From positions 1 through 41,973 of the forward strand of contig JBCCGT010000037.1 of the NCBI GenBank assembly GCA_039029135.1: a DNA stretch of 41,973 nt. The letters are read 5' to 3'. The notes under the pieces are model-generated. The model saw only the letters and a program-made list of their open reading frames with translations, did no database searches and was not told the origin of the DNA. The stretch is from JALZVT01 sp039029135. Its GTDB lineage: Bacteria > Pseudomonadota > Gammaproteobacteria > Pseudomonadales > Azotimanducaceae. This document shows, in pieces, positions 1 to 8,767 of this stretch (position 1 is the first letter of the stretch; every line of letters starts with the position of its first letter). A program made the position numbers and the translations under genes.

Positions 1-31
1 GGGGGGCGGCCCCCCCCTCCCCCCCCCCCCC
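1..31. other. G/C homopolymer stretch at window start
   Basis: The first 31 bases are almost entirely runs of G and then C, with a single T. They have no coding or regulatory signature and stop abruptly where normal sequence begins. This resembles a low-quality contig end or assembly artefact more than biology. A genuine poly-C tract cannot be excluded from one copy. Confidence 0.5.
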
Positions 32-90
32 GTCACGCCCACCCCACGTTTAGGCGGCGCCACACCAACCAGAAGCAAGCGAGAGAAACC

Positions 91-1659
91 ATGAGCGAAT
101 CCAACCCAGACACCCCCGAACGCACCGGGGCCCAGAGCCTGGTGCAGAGCTTCGTCGACTCTGGCGTCGACGTGTGCTTCACCAACCCCGGCACCTCAGA
201 GATGCACTTTGTCGCCGCGCTCGACAGCAACCCGGAGATGCGCTGCGTGCTAGGCCTGTTTGAGGGCGTGGTGACTGGCGCCGCGGACGGCTATGGGCGC
301 ATGGCCGGCAAGCCCGCTGCCACGCTGTTACACCTCGGGCCGGGCCTGGGTAATGGCATCGCCAACCTGCACAACGCCAAGAAAGCACGCACGCCGGTGG
401 TGAACGTGGTGGGCGACCATGCGACCTATCATCGTCAATACGACGCGCCGCTGACCTCCGACGTGGAGGCGATCGCCGGGCCCGTCTCGGGCTGGGTGCG
501 GGTGTCGGAGTCCGCCGACGACGTCGCCGCCGACGGGGCCGCGGCGGTGCAAGCCGCGATGGCGCCGCCGGGGCAGGTCGCCTCACTGATCCTACCGGCG
601 GACACCGCTTGGAACACAACCGCAGCCCAGGCGGCCCCGCTGCCGGCGGTTGCGCCCGGCGCCGTCGATGGCGCTGCCGTCGATGAGGCGGCCTGCGCCC
701 TCGCCGCCGGCGATGCCGTTATCCTCATGGGCGGTGTCCTCTCGGAAGCTCGGCTGGCTCTGGTCGACCGCGTTCGGCAGAAGACCGGGGCGCGGGTGCT
801 CATGGATACGTTTATCCCGCGTCTACAGCGCGGTGCCGGGCGCGCGGAGATCGAACGCTTGCCCTACTTCGGTGAACAGGCGGCCGAGGTGTTGGCAGGG
901 GCGAAGCACCTGGTGCTGGTCAGCACCCAGCCGCCGATTACCTTCTTTGCCTATCCCGGCAAGCCGAATTGGCTGACCCCGGAGGGCTGCGATCTGCACA
1001 CGCTGGTGGAGCGCGATGGCGACATCGACGGCGCGCTGGAGGCGCTGGTTGAGGCGGTCGGCGCAGCCGCGGTCGCGGCGAAACTGCTGCCGGTTGATCG
1101 ACCCGACAAACCGACGGGCGGCCTCGATGCCCGCTCGATTGGCGCCTCGCTCGGCCACTTCTTTCCAGAGAACGCGATCGTGGTCGACGAGGGCGGTACT
1201 TCCGGCGGCGGCAGCACCATCGCAACCCGCGGCGCGCCGCCCCACGACTGGCTGATGCTGACCGGCGGCTCCATTGGCTATGGCCTGCCCACCGCGACCG
1301 GCGCGGCGGTCGCCTGCCCGGATCGCCGGGTGATCTGCCTGCAGGCCGATGGCGGGGGCATGTACACCGTGCAGTCGCTGTGGACCCAGGCGCGGGAGAA
1401 TCTCGATGTGACCAACATCATTTTTGCGAACCGCAAATACGCGATCCTTCAGATCGAGTTCGCCCGTGTCGGGGCCCACAATCCCGGGCCGAAAGCGATG
1501 AGCATGCTGGATCTGACGAACCCGGAGCTGAACTGGAGTTCGCTGGCGGCCGGGATGGGCATGCCAGCGTGGCGGGTGGAGACGGCGGAAGAGTTCAACA
1601 AGGCGTTGGAGGCGTCGTTGGCGCAGTCGGGTCCTTCCTTGATCGAGGCTCTGATCTAA
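91..1659 (+). CDS. TPP-dependent acetolactate synthase large subunit-like enzyme
   Basis: A 522-residue enzyme of the thiamine-diphosphate superfamily (acetolactate synthase, benzoylformate decarboxylase and oxalyl-CoA decarboxylase relatives). The N-terminal Pyr domain carries TNPGTSEMHF and the expected catalytic Glu in LGLFEGVVTGAADGYGRM (near residue 59). A central domain follows, then a C-terminal PP domain with the diphosphate/Mg motif in QADGGGMYTVQSLW and a downstream Asn (IIFANRKYA). The motif reads ADG rather than GDG. The length fits the family. The ATG is preceded by a GAGAGA ribosome-binding site. No regulatory subunit gene (ilvN) or other branched-chain amino acid gene is nearby, so a decarboxylase or catabolic role is as likely as valine/isoleucine synthesis. 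The substrate cannot be read from sequence alone. Confidence 0.88.
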   Translation: MSESNPDTPERTGAQSLVQSFVDSGVDVCFTNPGTSEMHFVAALDSNPEMRCVLGLFEGVVTGAADGYGRMAGKPAATLLHLGPGLGNGIANLHNAKKARTPVVNVVGDHATYHRQYDAPLTSDVEAIAGPVSGWVRVSESADDVAADGAAAVQAAMAPPGQVASLILPADTAWNTTAAQAAPLPAVAPGAVDGAAVDEAACALAAGDAVILMGGVLSEARLALVDRVRQKTGARVLMDTFIPRLQRGAGRAEIERLPYFGEQAAEVLAGAKHLVLVSTQPPITFFAYPGKPNWLTPEGCDLHTLVERDGDIDGALEALVEAVGAAAVAAKLLPVDRPDKPTGGLDARSIGASLGHFFPENAIVVDEGGTSGGGSTIATRGAPPHDWLMLTGGSIGYGLPTATGAAVACPDRRVICLQADGGGMYTVQSLWTQARENLDVTNIIFANRKYAILQIEFARVGAHNPGPKAMSMLDLTNPELNWSSLAAGMGMPAWRVETAEEFNKALEASLAQSGPSLIEALI

Positions 1660-1787
1660 GTGCTGCTCTGGATGACAAGGGAACCAACGGCGTTGGCGCG
1701 TTCATCGAACCGTAGTGTGGTGGTTGTCGATGTCTTTCGCTCGACGACGGTGAACAGAATCGACAGCCGGGCTCTGCGGACCTAGGT

Positions 1788-3362
1788 TCACTGACAATCA
1801 GTTCCTAGCGGATTCAGGTTTTCGTCATAGGATCCCAGACAGGTGGCGGCGTTAGTAGAGTTCCCTACGCCGCCGATCAGCTGGCTGTTGGCGAGATCCG
1901 CAGTTGCGCCGATCTGCATCAAGACGGCGTTGCGAAAGCCCTTGATCTCGGACTGCCTGACGACAAAGTGCATCGGCAGATCTGCGACACCGCCAGGACC
2001 GAAAGCCCAAATCCCAAACGATGAATCGCCGGTTGCAATGACGCGACTGTTAACAATGGCCAGAGCCGAGACCCCGCCGCCGTTGTGCAGGGTGCGGATT
2101 GCAGTGGTCGAACTCACGCCGTCCGCCGCGACATGCGAATCGATCAGTGCCAGACGTGAGTCTTGCAGCATGTTGATCGCGACTAGGTCCACCGGGAGGG
2201 GCGCAAAGGCCTCGCAGAGCAGTTCATCAACCGCCACGTCTGCGAACATCATGGTCTGCAGACAACTGCCTCTGCTGCCCCCCGTGGAGGGTGCGACGAC
2301 GATGCTTACGCCCTCCATTCGACCCCGCGCCTGGTCGTCGAAAACGATCGCGATCTGATCGCCCGACGCCGTTCCGTCGATGAGTAGATCCGAATCCCGT
2401 AGCCGGACGCCATCGCTGCTGCCGCTGACCATGATGCCGGTCGCTCGTGCGTGTACCGCGACAGCCACCACATCGGTCGCCTGGACGTCCTCCAGCAGCA
2501 CGGCCGGTTGCGAACCGTCCTCATCGGTCTCGAACCGGATCGCTTCGAGCGTCGTGTGGCTCGCGGCCGTCACGATGGGGCCTTGAGTGGCCAGTGCGGT
2601 CAGCGTCGTGGCCTTTGCGCCCGCGCCACGAATAGAGACGTGGGATTGCATGGTCAGCGTCTGTTCGCCCAAATCGAACACGCCTGGACCGATCAATAGT
2701 TGGCAGGGATTGGTCGCGCTAGGCGTGCCACACCAGGCGTCGCCCTCGACGGCGTTGGCCATCGCTGCGATGGGCGATGTGTAGTCGCCACCGACGTTAG
2801 CCACCGTTGCGCTCTGCGGCGGCGTGGGCTGGAGCTCGACGTCGAGGGTTGGCGCGACGCTGCCTTCGCGAGATGAGAACTTGGCGTTTACCGAGTCGAC
2901 GGGCACCACGATGAATCCGTGATTGGGTTCCCCGGCGAGCCAGGCGGTGACGGCTGGCAACACATCCACGCTGATATTCGAGTTTGCATCACCGGCGCTC
3001 AGCTCCAGCGTCCCGGCCACCATGGGATCGAACGCGGGCGACATATCAAAGGTCACAGCGCCCTCATCCCAGGGGGCGAGTAGTCGATGCACATCGAAGG
3101 TGCCCGGCGAGTTCAAACCCAGGAGACGCAAGGTCAGCGTAGCGGAAGTAGGGGTACCACTCAGACCCGACATATCGAAACGCACCAGGGAGTATCTGGG
3201 GCCGCTCTGGCGGACCCAAAGCGTTGAAGAGGCGCCGAAGTTAGCGCTGGATTTCGCGCCACCGCGAACGAAGGCATCCGCCTCGATGGGTGCATCGACC
3301 GCGTGCGCGAAAGCGGTTGTTAGTAGCAGTGCGAGGGCCGCACCACGTAGTGAAAGCAACAT
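1788..3362 (-). CDS. Secreted DNRLRE-domain, right-handed beta-helix protein
   Basis: About 524 residues from the ATG at 3362, which has a GAGAGGAGG ribosome-binding site about 9 nt upstream and begins a clean signal peptide (MLLSLRGAALALLLTTAFAH). The open frame extends further upstream but adds no recognisable sequence. After the signal peptide comes a DNRLRE/CBM96-like beta-sandwich (VRGGAKSSANFGASSTLWV, then SLVRFDMSGL), a module common in extracellular and cell-surface proteins. It is followed by about 300 residues of short hydrophobic strands resembling a right-handed parallel beta-helix, ending in a Cys-containing cap (GTDCQ). No catalytic residues of a polysaccharide lyase are obvious. 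It is probably exported and carbohydrate- or surface-associated. The downstream end converges on the TPP-enzyme gene; upstream on the same strand lies the LuxR/hydrolase gene. Confidence 0.72.
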   Translation of the reverse strand: MLLSLRGAALALLLTTAFAHAVDAPIEADAFVRGGAKSSANFGASSTLWVRQSGPRYSLVRFDMSGLSGTPTSATLTLRLLGLNSPGTFDVHRLLAPWDEGAVTFDMSPAFDPMVAGTLELSAGDANSNISVDVLPAVTAWLAGEPNHGFIVVPVDSVNAKFSSREGSVAPTLDVELQPTPPQSATVANVGGDYTSPIAAMANAVEGDAWCGTPSATNPCQLLIGPGVFDLGEQTLTMQSHVSIRGAGAKATTLTALATQGPIVTAASHTTLEAIRFETDEDGSQPAVLLEDVQATDVVAVAVHARATGIMVSGSSDGVRLRDSDLLIDGTASGDQIAIVFDDQARGRMEGVSIVVAPSTGGSRGSCLQTMMFADVAVDELLCEAFAPLPVDLVAINMLQDSRLALIDSHVAADGVSSTTAIRTLHNGGGVSALAIVNSRVIATGDSSFGIWAFGPGGVADLPMHFVVRQSEIKGFRNAVLMQIGATADLANSQLIGGVGNSTNAATCLGSYDENLNPLGTDCQ

Positions 3363-3541
3363 GGGCCTGCCTCCTCTCTGAGGTCTCTGAACGACAGACA
3401 GGTTGCATGGCCTTGAAGTCCGGCACATACCCAGAATTAGGTATTCATCACCCGATGTTTCTACGAACTTGTCCAGGGGCATTGCGATCGTCGCGCGAGG
3501 CAGCAATTAAACGAGCGTTGAGCTTGGGCGGAGTAATGAAG

Positions 3542-3589
3542 ACGAACGTTCGTGACCCCGCTATCGCGGGACCGCAGTCAGCGCTGCGG
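3542..3589 (-). terminator. Tandem small hairpins downstream of the LuxR/hydrolase gene
   Basis: Just beyond the stop codon of the minus-strand gene ending at 3599 lie two stem-loops: CCGCAG/CTGCGG at 3572-3589 (6-nt loop) and CCCGC/GCGGG at 3557-3570 (4-nt loop). They are followed by a perfect 12-bp palindrome ACGAACGTTCGT at 3542-3553 and then moderately T-rich sequence on the minus strand. This is consistent with a terminator. The palindrome could instead be an operator for the next gene, which starts at 3362. Confidence 0.35.
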
Positions 3590-3598
3590 ACGGTCGCG

Positions 3599-5392
3599 CT
3601 AGCTTGCTTCGCGAACTAGATCAACTAGGACATCCAGAATCGCGTCGGTGTGGCTAAAAAACAGGAGCTCACTGGCATCAGGCAGTACGATCAGCTGCGC
3701 GTTGGCGCCCGCCGCGATCACGCTCTCTGCGCGCGCCCGGCGACCCTTGCGGTCGAACTCACCGATGACGAACCTTGTCGGCATGCGCAAGATTTTCGCG
3801 ACGGCTGCACTATCGGGTTTGCGGCCTTCGATATCGCCCAAGAAACCCTGATAGCGCTTTGCACCAGTCGCAGCTGCCCCCAGGGCGATTGCGTCCCTGA
3901 CATCCGCTTTACCCAGCAAGCGCTGGTCGCGAGTGTCGGGATAGTGTGTTGCTAGGTAGCGGTCATAACCATAGCGATTGAAGTAGGCATAGCGGGTGCG
4001 CACCAGGAAACGGGCTAGCGCGGGTGTGTTCGTCACCGCCCGAACCATCGTCCTGGTCAATGGATCCATGTCTCGATAGTGCTCGGGCCCCGTCGGCAAG
4101 GCAGGTGCGACGGCAACGAACGCCAACACCCGCTCTGGCGCGTCTTCGACCAGGCACGAGCCGAGCGTGGAACCGATGACTCGGGAGAGCAGCACGACTC
4201 GTCCGATGCCAAGCTTGTCGAGCAGATAAAAAACGTCTTGGACGAGTTGCTCGGTCGGTCGATTGCTGCCAGCAAGGGGCGGATCCGTACGGCCATAATT
4301 GGGTCGCAGCGGTGCGATGATTCTGAGGTTTCTTTCGATAGCCGCATCGACACCGGACGCCGTCCAAGCATCCCCGCAGATTTCGTCGTGCAGAAACAGA
4401 ACCGGGATGCCACCCTGCGCACCGAATTCCGAATAGTCCAGGATGCGCCCATCTGGCAAGGTCAGCAGGCGTCGCTGCGATTTGCGCGGATAGCTGTTTG
4501 GTGGGTTGTGTATGGCGCGCTGACCTGGCGCTCTGTCTAGTTCTTGAGCGGCCGTCAGGCCAACGATGAGACGCAAGAGTTCGGGAAAGCTCGAGATTCC
4601 CGTCTTTGAATACACCTCACGAAGCTGGGTCCTGACGGTGTGCAATGACCTGCTGCGAACCTCGGCCACCTGCTCAATGCCGTAACCTTCGATCAGGAGC
4701 TGGACGATCTCGATCTCCGACGGCGACAGATCGAAGGACGCCTCTAACAGCGCGCCCACTTCGGGTTGCCACAGTACCTCCGAGGAGGACAACCGAAACA
4801 CCGTGCTGGTGAGGCTGCTCAACCACAACAAAACCGATACCTCGCGATCCTGTCGGCGCGCGAACACGACGCGATGGGCGGTGGTTGGGGTCGTGGTCTG
4901 TTCCTGCAGCCAGCGACAGACGCTATCCAGCGATGCCTCGTCAATGGGCAGATCGCGAACGCTGTCGCCGATACCCACGCTATACAGCGCATCGGCCGCG
5001 GGCGAGACGTCGATCAGCGTCCCGTCTTTGCGCATATGCACCGCGGTCCCATCCGTCAACGCGGCGAGATTCTGATCGTATTGTTCGAGCAGTTGAAAGC
5101 CGAGTTGCAGATGGCGCTCTGTGGCAGCGTCCAGCGACTCGCCGTCACTGCTGGCTGCTAGTTCGCGCTCTATGCTGGCGACCCAGTGCTCCATGGTGCG
5201 TTCAAGCGCCGCGGGATCGAGTGTTGCCTCGTAGATCTTCTCGATGATGTCCGGTGAATCGGTCACTGGCGATAGTTTGTCGATGAGTTGGGCGACACGT
5301 TCAGGTCGCCACTCGTTGGTACTTCGGTAACTTATTGCAGGGTCGGCGATGCGGGTTGAGGAGGCCGAGGCAAGATCGCGCCGCTCGCTCAT
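3599..5392 (-). CDS. LuxR-type HTH protein fused to a degenerate alpha/beta-hydrolase domain
   Basis: A 597-residue predicted cytoplasmic protein with no signal peptide or membrane segment. Residues about 1-210 form a helical region plus a PAS-like stretch (MRKDGTLIDVSPAADALYSV, 120-139). Residues 222-278 form a LuxR/GerE helix-turn-helix (LSPSEIEIVQLLIEGYGIEQ, then SLHTVRTQLREVYSKTGIS). Residues about 308-595 form an alpha/beta-hydrolase fold. The nucleophile elbow expected as GxSxG reads SRVIG (403-407), so Val405 sits where Ser is expected. The oxyanion HG is HD (335-336). The acid-loop Asp is kept (GEFDRKG, D547), but the usual GH is SE (574-575), although H581 lies close by. I infer a transcriptional regulator whose hydrolase fold binds a ligand instead of turning it over. 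Residue equivalences were assigned by eye, without alignment. Confidence 0.8.
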   Translation of the reverse strand: MSERRDLASASSTRIADPAISYRSTNEWRPERVAQLIDKLSPVTDSPDIIEKIYEATLDPAALERTMEHWVASIERELAASSDGESLDAATERHLQLGFQLLEQYDQNLAALTDGTAVHMRKDGTLIDVSPAADALYSVGIGDSVRDLPIDEASLDSVCRWLQEQTTTPTTAHRVVFARRQDREVSVLLWLSSLTSTVFRLSSSEVLWQPEVGALLEASFDLSPSEIEIVQLLIEGYGIEQVAEVRSRSLHTVRTQLREVYSKTGISSFPELLRLIVGLTAAQELDRAPGQRAIHNPPNSYPRKSQRRLLTLPDGRILDYSEFGAQGGIPVLFLHDEICGDAWTASGVDAAIERNLRIIAPLRPNYGRTDPPLAGSNRPTEQLVQDVFYLLDKLGIGRVVLLSRVIGSTLGSCLVEDAPERVLAFVAVAPALPTGPEHYRDMDPLTRTMVRAVTNTPALARFLVRTRYAYFNRYGYDRYLATHYPDTRDQRLLGKADVRDAIALGAAATGAKRYQGFLGDIEGRKPDSAAVAKILRMPTRFVIGEFDRKGRRARAESVIAAGANAQLIVLPDASELLFFSHTDAILDVLVDLVREAS

Positions 5393-5497
5393 CCCATAGA
5401 CTAGATTCTCGCACGGACCCGCGCTAGGGCTGCCGGTCGCCCACAGCCGCTTGGTTGATTCGGTGGAGATTTTGGCGCGCGCGGCGGTTTCTTTCTG

Positions 5498-7165
5498 CTA
5501 GATCGCTGGTGGTTCGTAGGGTGCGCGACTGTCGCGCCACATATCCAGCACCCACCGCGCCAGCAAGCCAAGCCCGAGCACCATCGCCACTATCCGAACG
5601 ATTCCGTCGACAAACGGGATTGCGGTCAGCACGACCAGTATTGCGCAGCCGAGCAACAGCGCCGGTACCCACCGATCATCTTCTCCGGGATCAAGAATGA
5701 GCTGGCCGACGAAGTTCGCGGCTAGCACCAGCGCGACATACAGCGCCACCATCCACAGCGCGAGCGTGATCAGTCCCACCGGAATCCCGATGACGATCAC
5801 CAGTGCGATGATCGCGGCGATCGGCACCCCAATCAGCGCGCCCAGGCCAAGCCCGGCAGTCACCAGGCCGTCGCGCCCGTCGCTGATCTCTCCATCGCGC
5901 AGGCTCGGCACCAGCCACAGCAGAAACAGCCCGCTTAGAGCGAACGCGACCAGCTTGACCAGCAGTCCCAGGATCTGTCTCAGGGGTCCGCGCTCCTCCT
6001 CCTCGTCGTGATCGAGATCGCCTAACACCGGCGGGTTCGCGAGCGTCGCGCCAGCATCGACCGTCAGTCGCTCTTCGTCGCCGTCCACATAGGCCGTTAG
6101 CGTCCCGCCGATGTTCGCGGCACCGCCGACTTTGGCCTTGCCCGCGGCGAGCTTCGCGTCACCGGCGACGCCGGCGAGCAGGTTTACGGTCTCGCCTGCC
6201 GCGGCGATGTCGCGGCCAATCTTGCCCTGCACAGTGACGGTTTCGCCGGCCATGAACGCGTTGCCGGCAATCGCTACCTCAGCGGCCGTCGTCACCGATT
6301 CACCGGCGCTGTACAGGTTGCCCATGATCGAGGGGTTGCGAATTTCGACGGTCTCCGCTGCCGCGGCCACGCTGCCCGCAACCGATCCGGACAGGCTTAC
6401 CTCCTCAGCCGCGCTAACGATCATGCCGCCGACGTCGCCGCTGACCGTGACCCGTTCGCCGAAGGCGATCAGGTCGCCGGTGACCCTGCCTTCGATCACG
6501 ATGCTCTCAGAGAACACGATCAGCGTGTCATCGATGACCTCGTCGGCGCCCACAGAAACGAGCGAGTCGTCGTGTCTGAATTCGAAGGCGTAAGCCTCCT
6601 GCGGAGCGGTCAGGCCCCCACCCAGCACGGCCACCGCGACGAGCACCGCGGCTCCAGTGGTTCTGGGGCGGCGAGCGATCTCGAACAGGGTGAACAGGGC
6701 GAAACAAGCGAGTCCGCCGCGCAGGACAAAACTCGCAACACCCTCGGTGACATTGTTCTGTTCCAGCGCGGTGCGTGCGAGCGCGCCGACGCTGCCGAGA
6801 TCGACCCCGGCATCGCCCGGCAGCAACCAGGCGAGCCACTGCGGCGGCGTGAGCACACCGAGCAGCTGGCTCCAGGCGAGCTGGACGGTGCACACCGCAC
6901 CGATCAGACCCAGCAGCCATAGAAGCACGCGCGGTACCGGCGGTTGCGCTGCAAGCGCGGGTGCCTGCGCAGGCGTCAGCGTCGCTTCGAGCGCGACGCG
7001 CAGTGCGGCGGTCTCTCTGCGTGCGCCGGCGAGTCGTGCCGCGCACGTCGGGCAGGCGTCCACCTGGGCAATCGCGGCCGCGTACTCCGCGCCCTCAAGG
7101 GCGTCGTCGGCCAGGCGGCTGATAGTCAGCTCGTCGAGACAGTGCGTGGTGTCTTTGTTGTTCAT
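5498..7165 (-). CDS. Anti-sigma-like membrane protein with bactofilin-like beta-solenoid
   Basis: A 555-residue protein whose ATG overlaps the stop of the ECF sigma gene (ATGA), implying co-translation. The N-terminus (1-50) resembles a zinc-finger anti-sigma domain ending in VDACPTC (C38, C41), but the His normally four residues before the first Cys is Gln34. Hydrophobic segments near 78-95, 146-163 and 170-190 are followed by about 190 residues of short repeating strands (DLIAFGERVTVSGDVGG, SVAAAAETVEIRN and similar), typical of polymer-forming bactofilin-like solenoids. The C-terminus has several further membrane segments (about 400-545). By position it should restrain the sigma factor. 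The solenoid probably lies outside or at the membrane and could sense envelope state. Fusion of an anti-sigma head to this fold is the notable point. Confidence 0.78.
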   Translation of the reverse strand: MNNKDTTHCLDELTISRLADDALEGAEYAAAIAQVDACPTCAARLAGARRETAALRVALEATLTPAQAPALAAQPPVPRVLLWLLGLIGAVCTVQLAWSQLLGVLTPPQWLAWLLPGDAGVDLGSVGALARTALEQNNVTEGVASFVLRGGLACFALFTLFEIARRPRTTGAAVLVAVAVLGGGLTAPQEAYAFEFRHDDSLVSVGADEVIDDTLIVFSESIVIEGRVTGDLIAFGERVTVSGDVGGMIVSAAEEVSLSGSVAGSVAAAAETVEIRNPSIMGNLYSAGESVTTAAEVAIAGNAFMAGETVTVQGKIGRDIAAAGETVNLLAGVAGDAKLAAGKAKVGGAANIGGTLTAYVDGDEERLTVDAGATLANPPVLGDLDHDEEEERGPLRQILGLLVKLVAFALSGLFLLWLVPSLRDGEISDGRDGLVTAGLGLGALIGVPIAAIIALVIVIGIPVGLITLALWMVALYVALVLAANFVGQLILDPGEDDRWVPALLLGCAILVVLTAIPFVDGIVRIVAMVLGLGLLARWVLDMWRDSRAPYEPPAI

Positions 7166-7716
7166 GACAGCGGGTTCCCGTTGGCATCGGCGGCGAGTTC
7201 GCCGCTGTTGGGGTTGAGCTGGGCGGCCAGCGCGCGGCGCAGCGCTTGCTTGCCGCGCGACAGCAGCACGCCGACGTGATTGCGTGTGATATCCAGGCGC
7301 GAGGCGATATCCTCGTAGCTGGCCTCAGCGTAGAAGGCGAGCACGATGGGTACCCGGTATTTCTCGGGCAGGGCCTCGACCGCTCCGGCGATCGCCGCGT
7401 TGTCGTGATCGCTGATCAACGCCTCGCTCACGCTGGGTGCGTCTGCGGCGATGTCGTCCGGATCAGCGTCACGATCCAGGTCGTTCAGCCGCGCCCGTTT
7501 GCGCAACGCATCGATACAGACATTGCTGCCGATCGTGTTGATCCAGGGTCCGAAGGGGCTGCCCCGGCGGAATCTTGAGCGGGCCAGATAGGCGCGCATA
7601 AATACCTCCTGCGCCGCGTCCTCTGCATCGGCGGCATTTCCCAGCAGGCGGCGACAGAGGCCTAGAACCCGGTGGTAGTGCTCGCGATAGAGTTGGTCGA
7701 ACGCGGCTTTGTTCAC
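7162..7716 (-). CDS. RNA polymerase sigma factor, ECF family
   Basis: A 184-residue sigma-70-family factor with only regions 2 and 4. Region 2 spans about residues 8-75 (YREHYHRVLGLCRRLLGN, DAAQEVFMRAY, PFGPWINTIGSNVCIDALRK). Region 4 spans about 118-165 (LPEKYRVPIVLAFYAEASYE, then DIASRLDITRNHVGVLLSRG). It starts at a GTG (7714-7716) with an AAGGA ribosome-binding site. Its stop overlaps the start of the anti-sigma-like gene, the standard sigma/anti-sigma arrangement. The target regulon is not visible. An inverted repeat at 7781-7802 lies in its presumed promoter. Confidence 0.92.
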   Translation of the reverse strand: MNKAAFDQLYREHYHRVLGLCRRLLGNAADAEDAAQEVFMRAYLARSRFRRGSPFGPWINTIGSNVCIDALRKRARLNDLDRDADPDDIAADAPSVSEALISDHDNAAIAGAVEALPEKYRVPIVLAFYAEASYEDIASRLDITRNHVGVLLSRGKQALRRALAAQLNPNSGELAADANGNPLS

Positions 7717-7780
7717 TTCCTTGGTTTCGCGGTGGCGTCGTCGATTGGCGGCGCTCTCAGAAAGGAATACGCAGCAGGCG

Positions 7781-7802
7781 CGGAAAACTTACACGCTTTC
7801 CG
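7781..7802. promoter_or_regulatory. Inverted repeat upstream of the ECF sigma gene
   Basis: CGGAAA at 7781-7786 is mirrored by TTTCCG at 7797-7802, separated by 10 nt, about 65 bp upstream of the GTG start at 7716. Read on the minus strand it begins CGGAAA, loosely like an ECF -35 (GGAAC/GGAAA) with a CGTA about 24 nt further on. It may be an autoregulated promoter or an operator. The arms are short, so support is weak. Confidence 0.25.
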
Positions 7803-7892
7803 TCGATTCGTGCTTTTGTAGGACGATACGGGGCGAATGCGCTCGAGCGCCGCCAGCCAGCTACTCCGGGGTGGCGTCGATCCTCGGGTGGC

Positions 7893-8651
7893 TTAACGCT
7901 TGTGTTCCGGACTGTGAAAGTCCGTGTGGCAGCCGGCGTCCCAGGCAGCAGGCACGTTGCCATGCGCGGGTATACCGCCGGCATCTTTCAGCAGTCGCGC
8001 CATATGCAGGCAGTTCCAGACCAGAAAGGTCGTGTTGCGATTCGTAAAGTCGTTGTCCGGACCGCCCGAATCAGGATCCATGTAGGACGGTCCCGGTCCG
8101 GCCTCTCCCATCCAGCCGGCATCCGCCTGCGGAGGCACCGTGTAGCCGATGTGCGACAGCGAAAACAGGATGTTCATCGCGCAGTGTTTCACGCCGTCTT
8201 CGTTGCCAGTGATCAGCGTTGCCCCGACCTTGCCGTAGTCTCGGTACTGACCGTGAGCGTTAAAGTCGTGGGTGTACCCGTACATGCGCTCCAGCACGCG
8301 ATTGCAGACGGAGCTCTTCTCACCGAGCCACACGGACGTGCCAATGATCAGAATGTCGCAGGCGTCGATCTTCGCCTGGATGGTGGGCCAATCATCCCGC
8401 GCGTAGCCGTCACGCCCGGTGTAGTCGTGCTCCAACCCTGCCGGGATCTCGTAGTCGACGGGCCGCAGTATTTCCGTTCGAACCCGATTGGCGGCAAAGA
8501 TGCCCTCGGCGACCCTCAACAGGCCCTCTGTGTGCGACAGATTCGGTGAGCGGGTCAGCGTGCAGTTCAGCATCAGCGCGCTCAAGTCGCTGTAGCTGGC
8601 GGGCGCGTTGCTGCACTGGTGTTCAGTGATCGTATCTAGCTGATTGGTCAT
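7893..8651 (-). CDS. Flavodoxin-like NAD(P)H-dependent FMN oxidoreductase family protein
   Basis: A 252-residue soluble protein with the flavodoxin-like alpha/beta layout. It has an early strand and loop (LSALMLNCTLTRSPNLSHTE), the second flavin loop in DILIIGTSVWLGEKSSVCNR, and a third glycine-rich strand near KVGATLITGNEDGVKHC. This is the pattern of the multimeric flavodoxin/NADPH-dependent FMN reductase family. The C-terminal tail is rich in His and Asp. The ATG at 8649-8651 has an AAGGA ribosome-binding site. It lies downstream of, and on the same strand as, the sulfatase with 116 bp between them, so it may or may not be cotranscribed. The electron acceptor is unknown. Confidence 0.75.
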   Translation of the reverse strand: MTNQLDTITEHQCSNAPASYSDLSALMLNCTLTRSPNLSHTEGLLRVAEGIFAANRVRTEILRPVDYEIPAGLEHDYTGRDGYARDDWPTIQAKIDACDILIIGTSVWLGEKSSVCNRVLERMYGYTHDFNAHGQYRDYGKVGATLITGNEDGVKHCAMNILFSLSHIGYTVPPQADAGWMGEAGPGPSYMDPDSGGPDNDFTNRNTTFLVWNCLHMARLLKDAGGIPAHGNVPAAWDAGCHTDFHSPEHKR

Positions 8652-8767
8652 GCGCGTGTCCTTGTCACGATGCGTCGAATTGGCAACCGTAATAGTCGGG
8701 CAGGAGGCAAGGTCTACGCCAGTCGCGCGCCCACGGCCAGCGTGGGGCGACTTTCAACCTGGTGTGC

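Noticed and set aside
1..31. Poly-G/C run as a biological tract such as a phase-variable element
   Set aside because: It sits exactly at the window edge, mixes two homopolymers and is followed at once by normal sequence, which fits an assembly artefact better.
3377..3400. CTCTGAACGA near the start of the beta-helix gene as another copy of the palindromic element
   Set aside because: Only about 8 nt agree (CTCTGAAC); the AAGTATCGCGC part is missing, so it is counted as chance.
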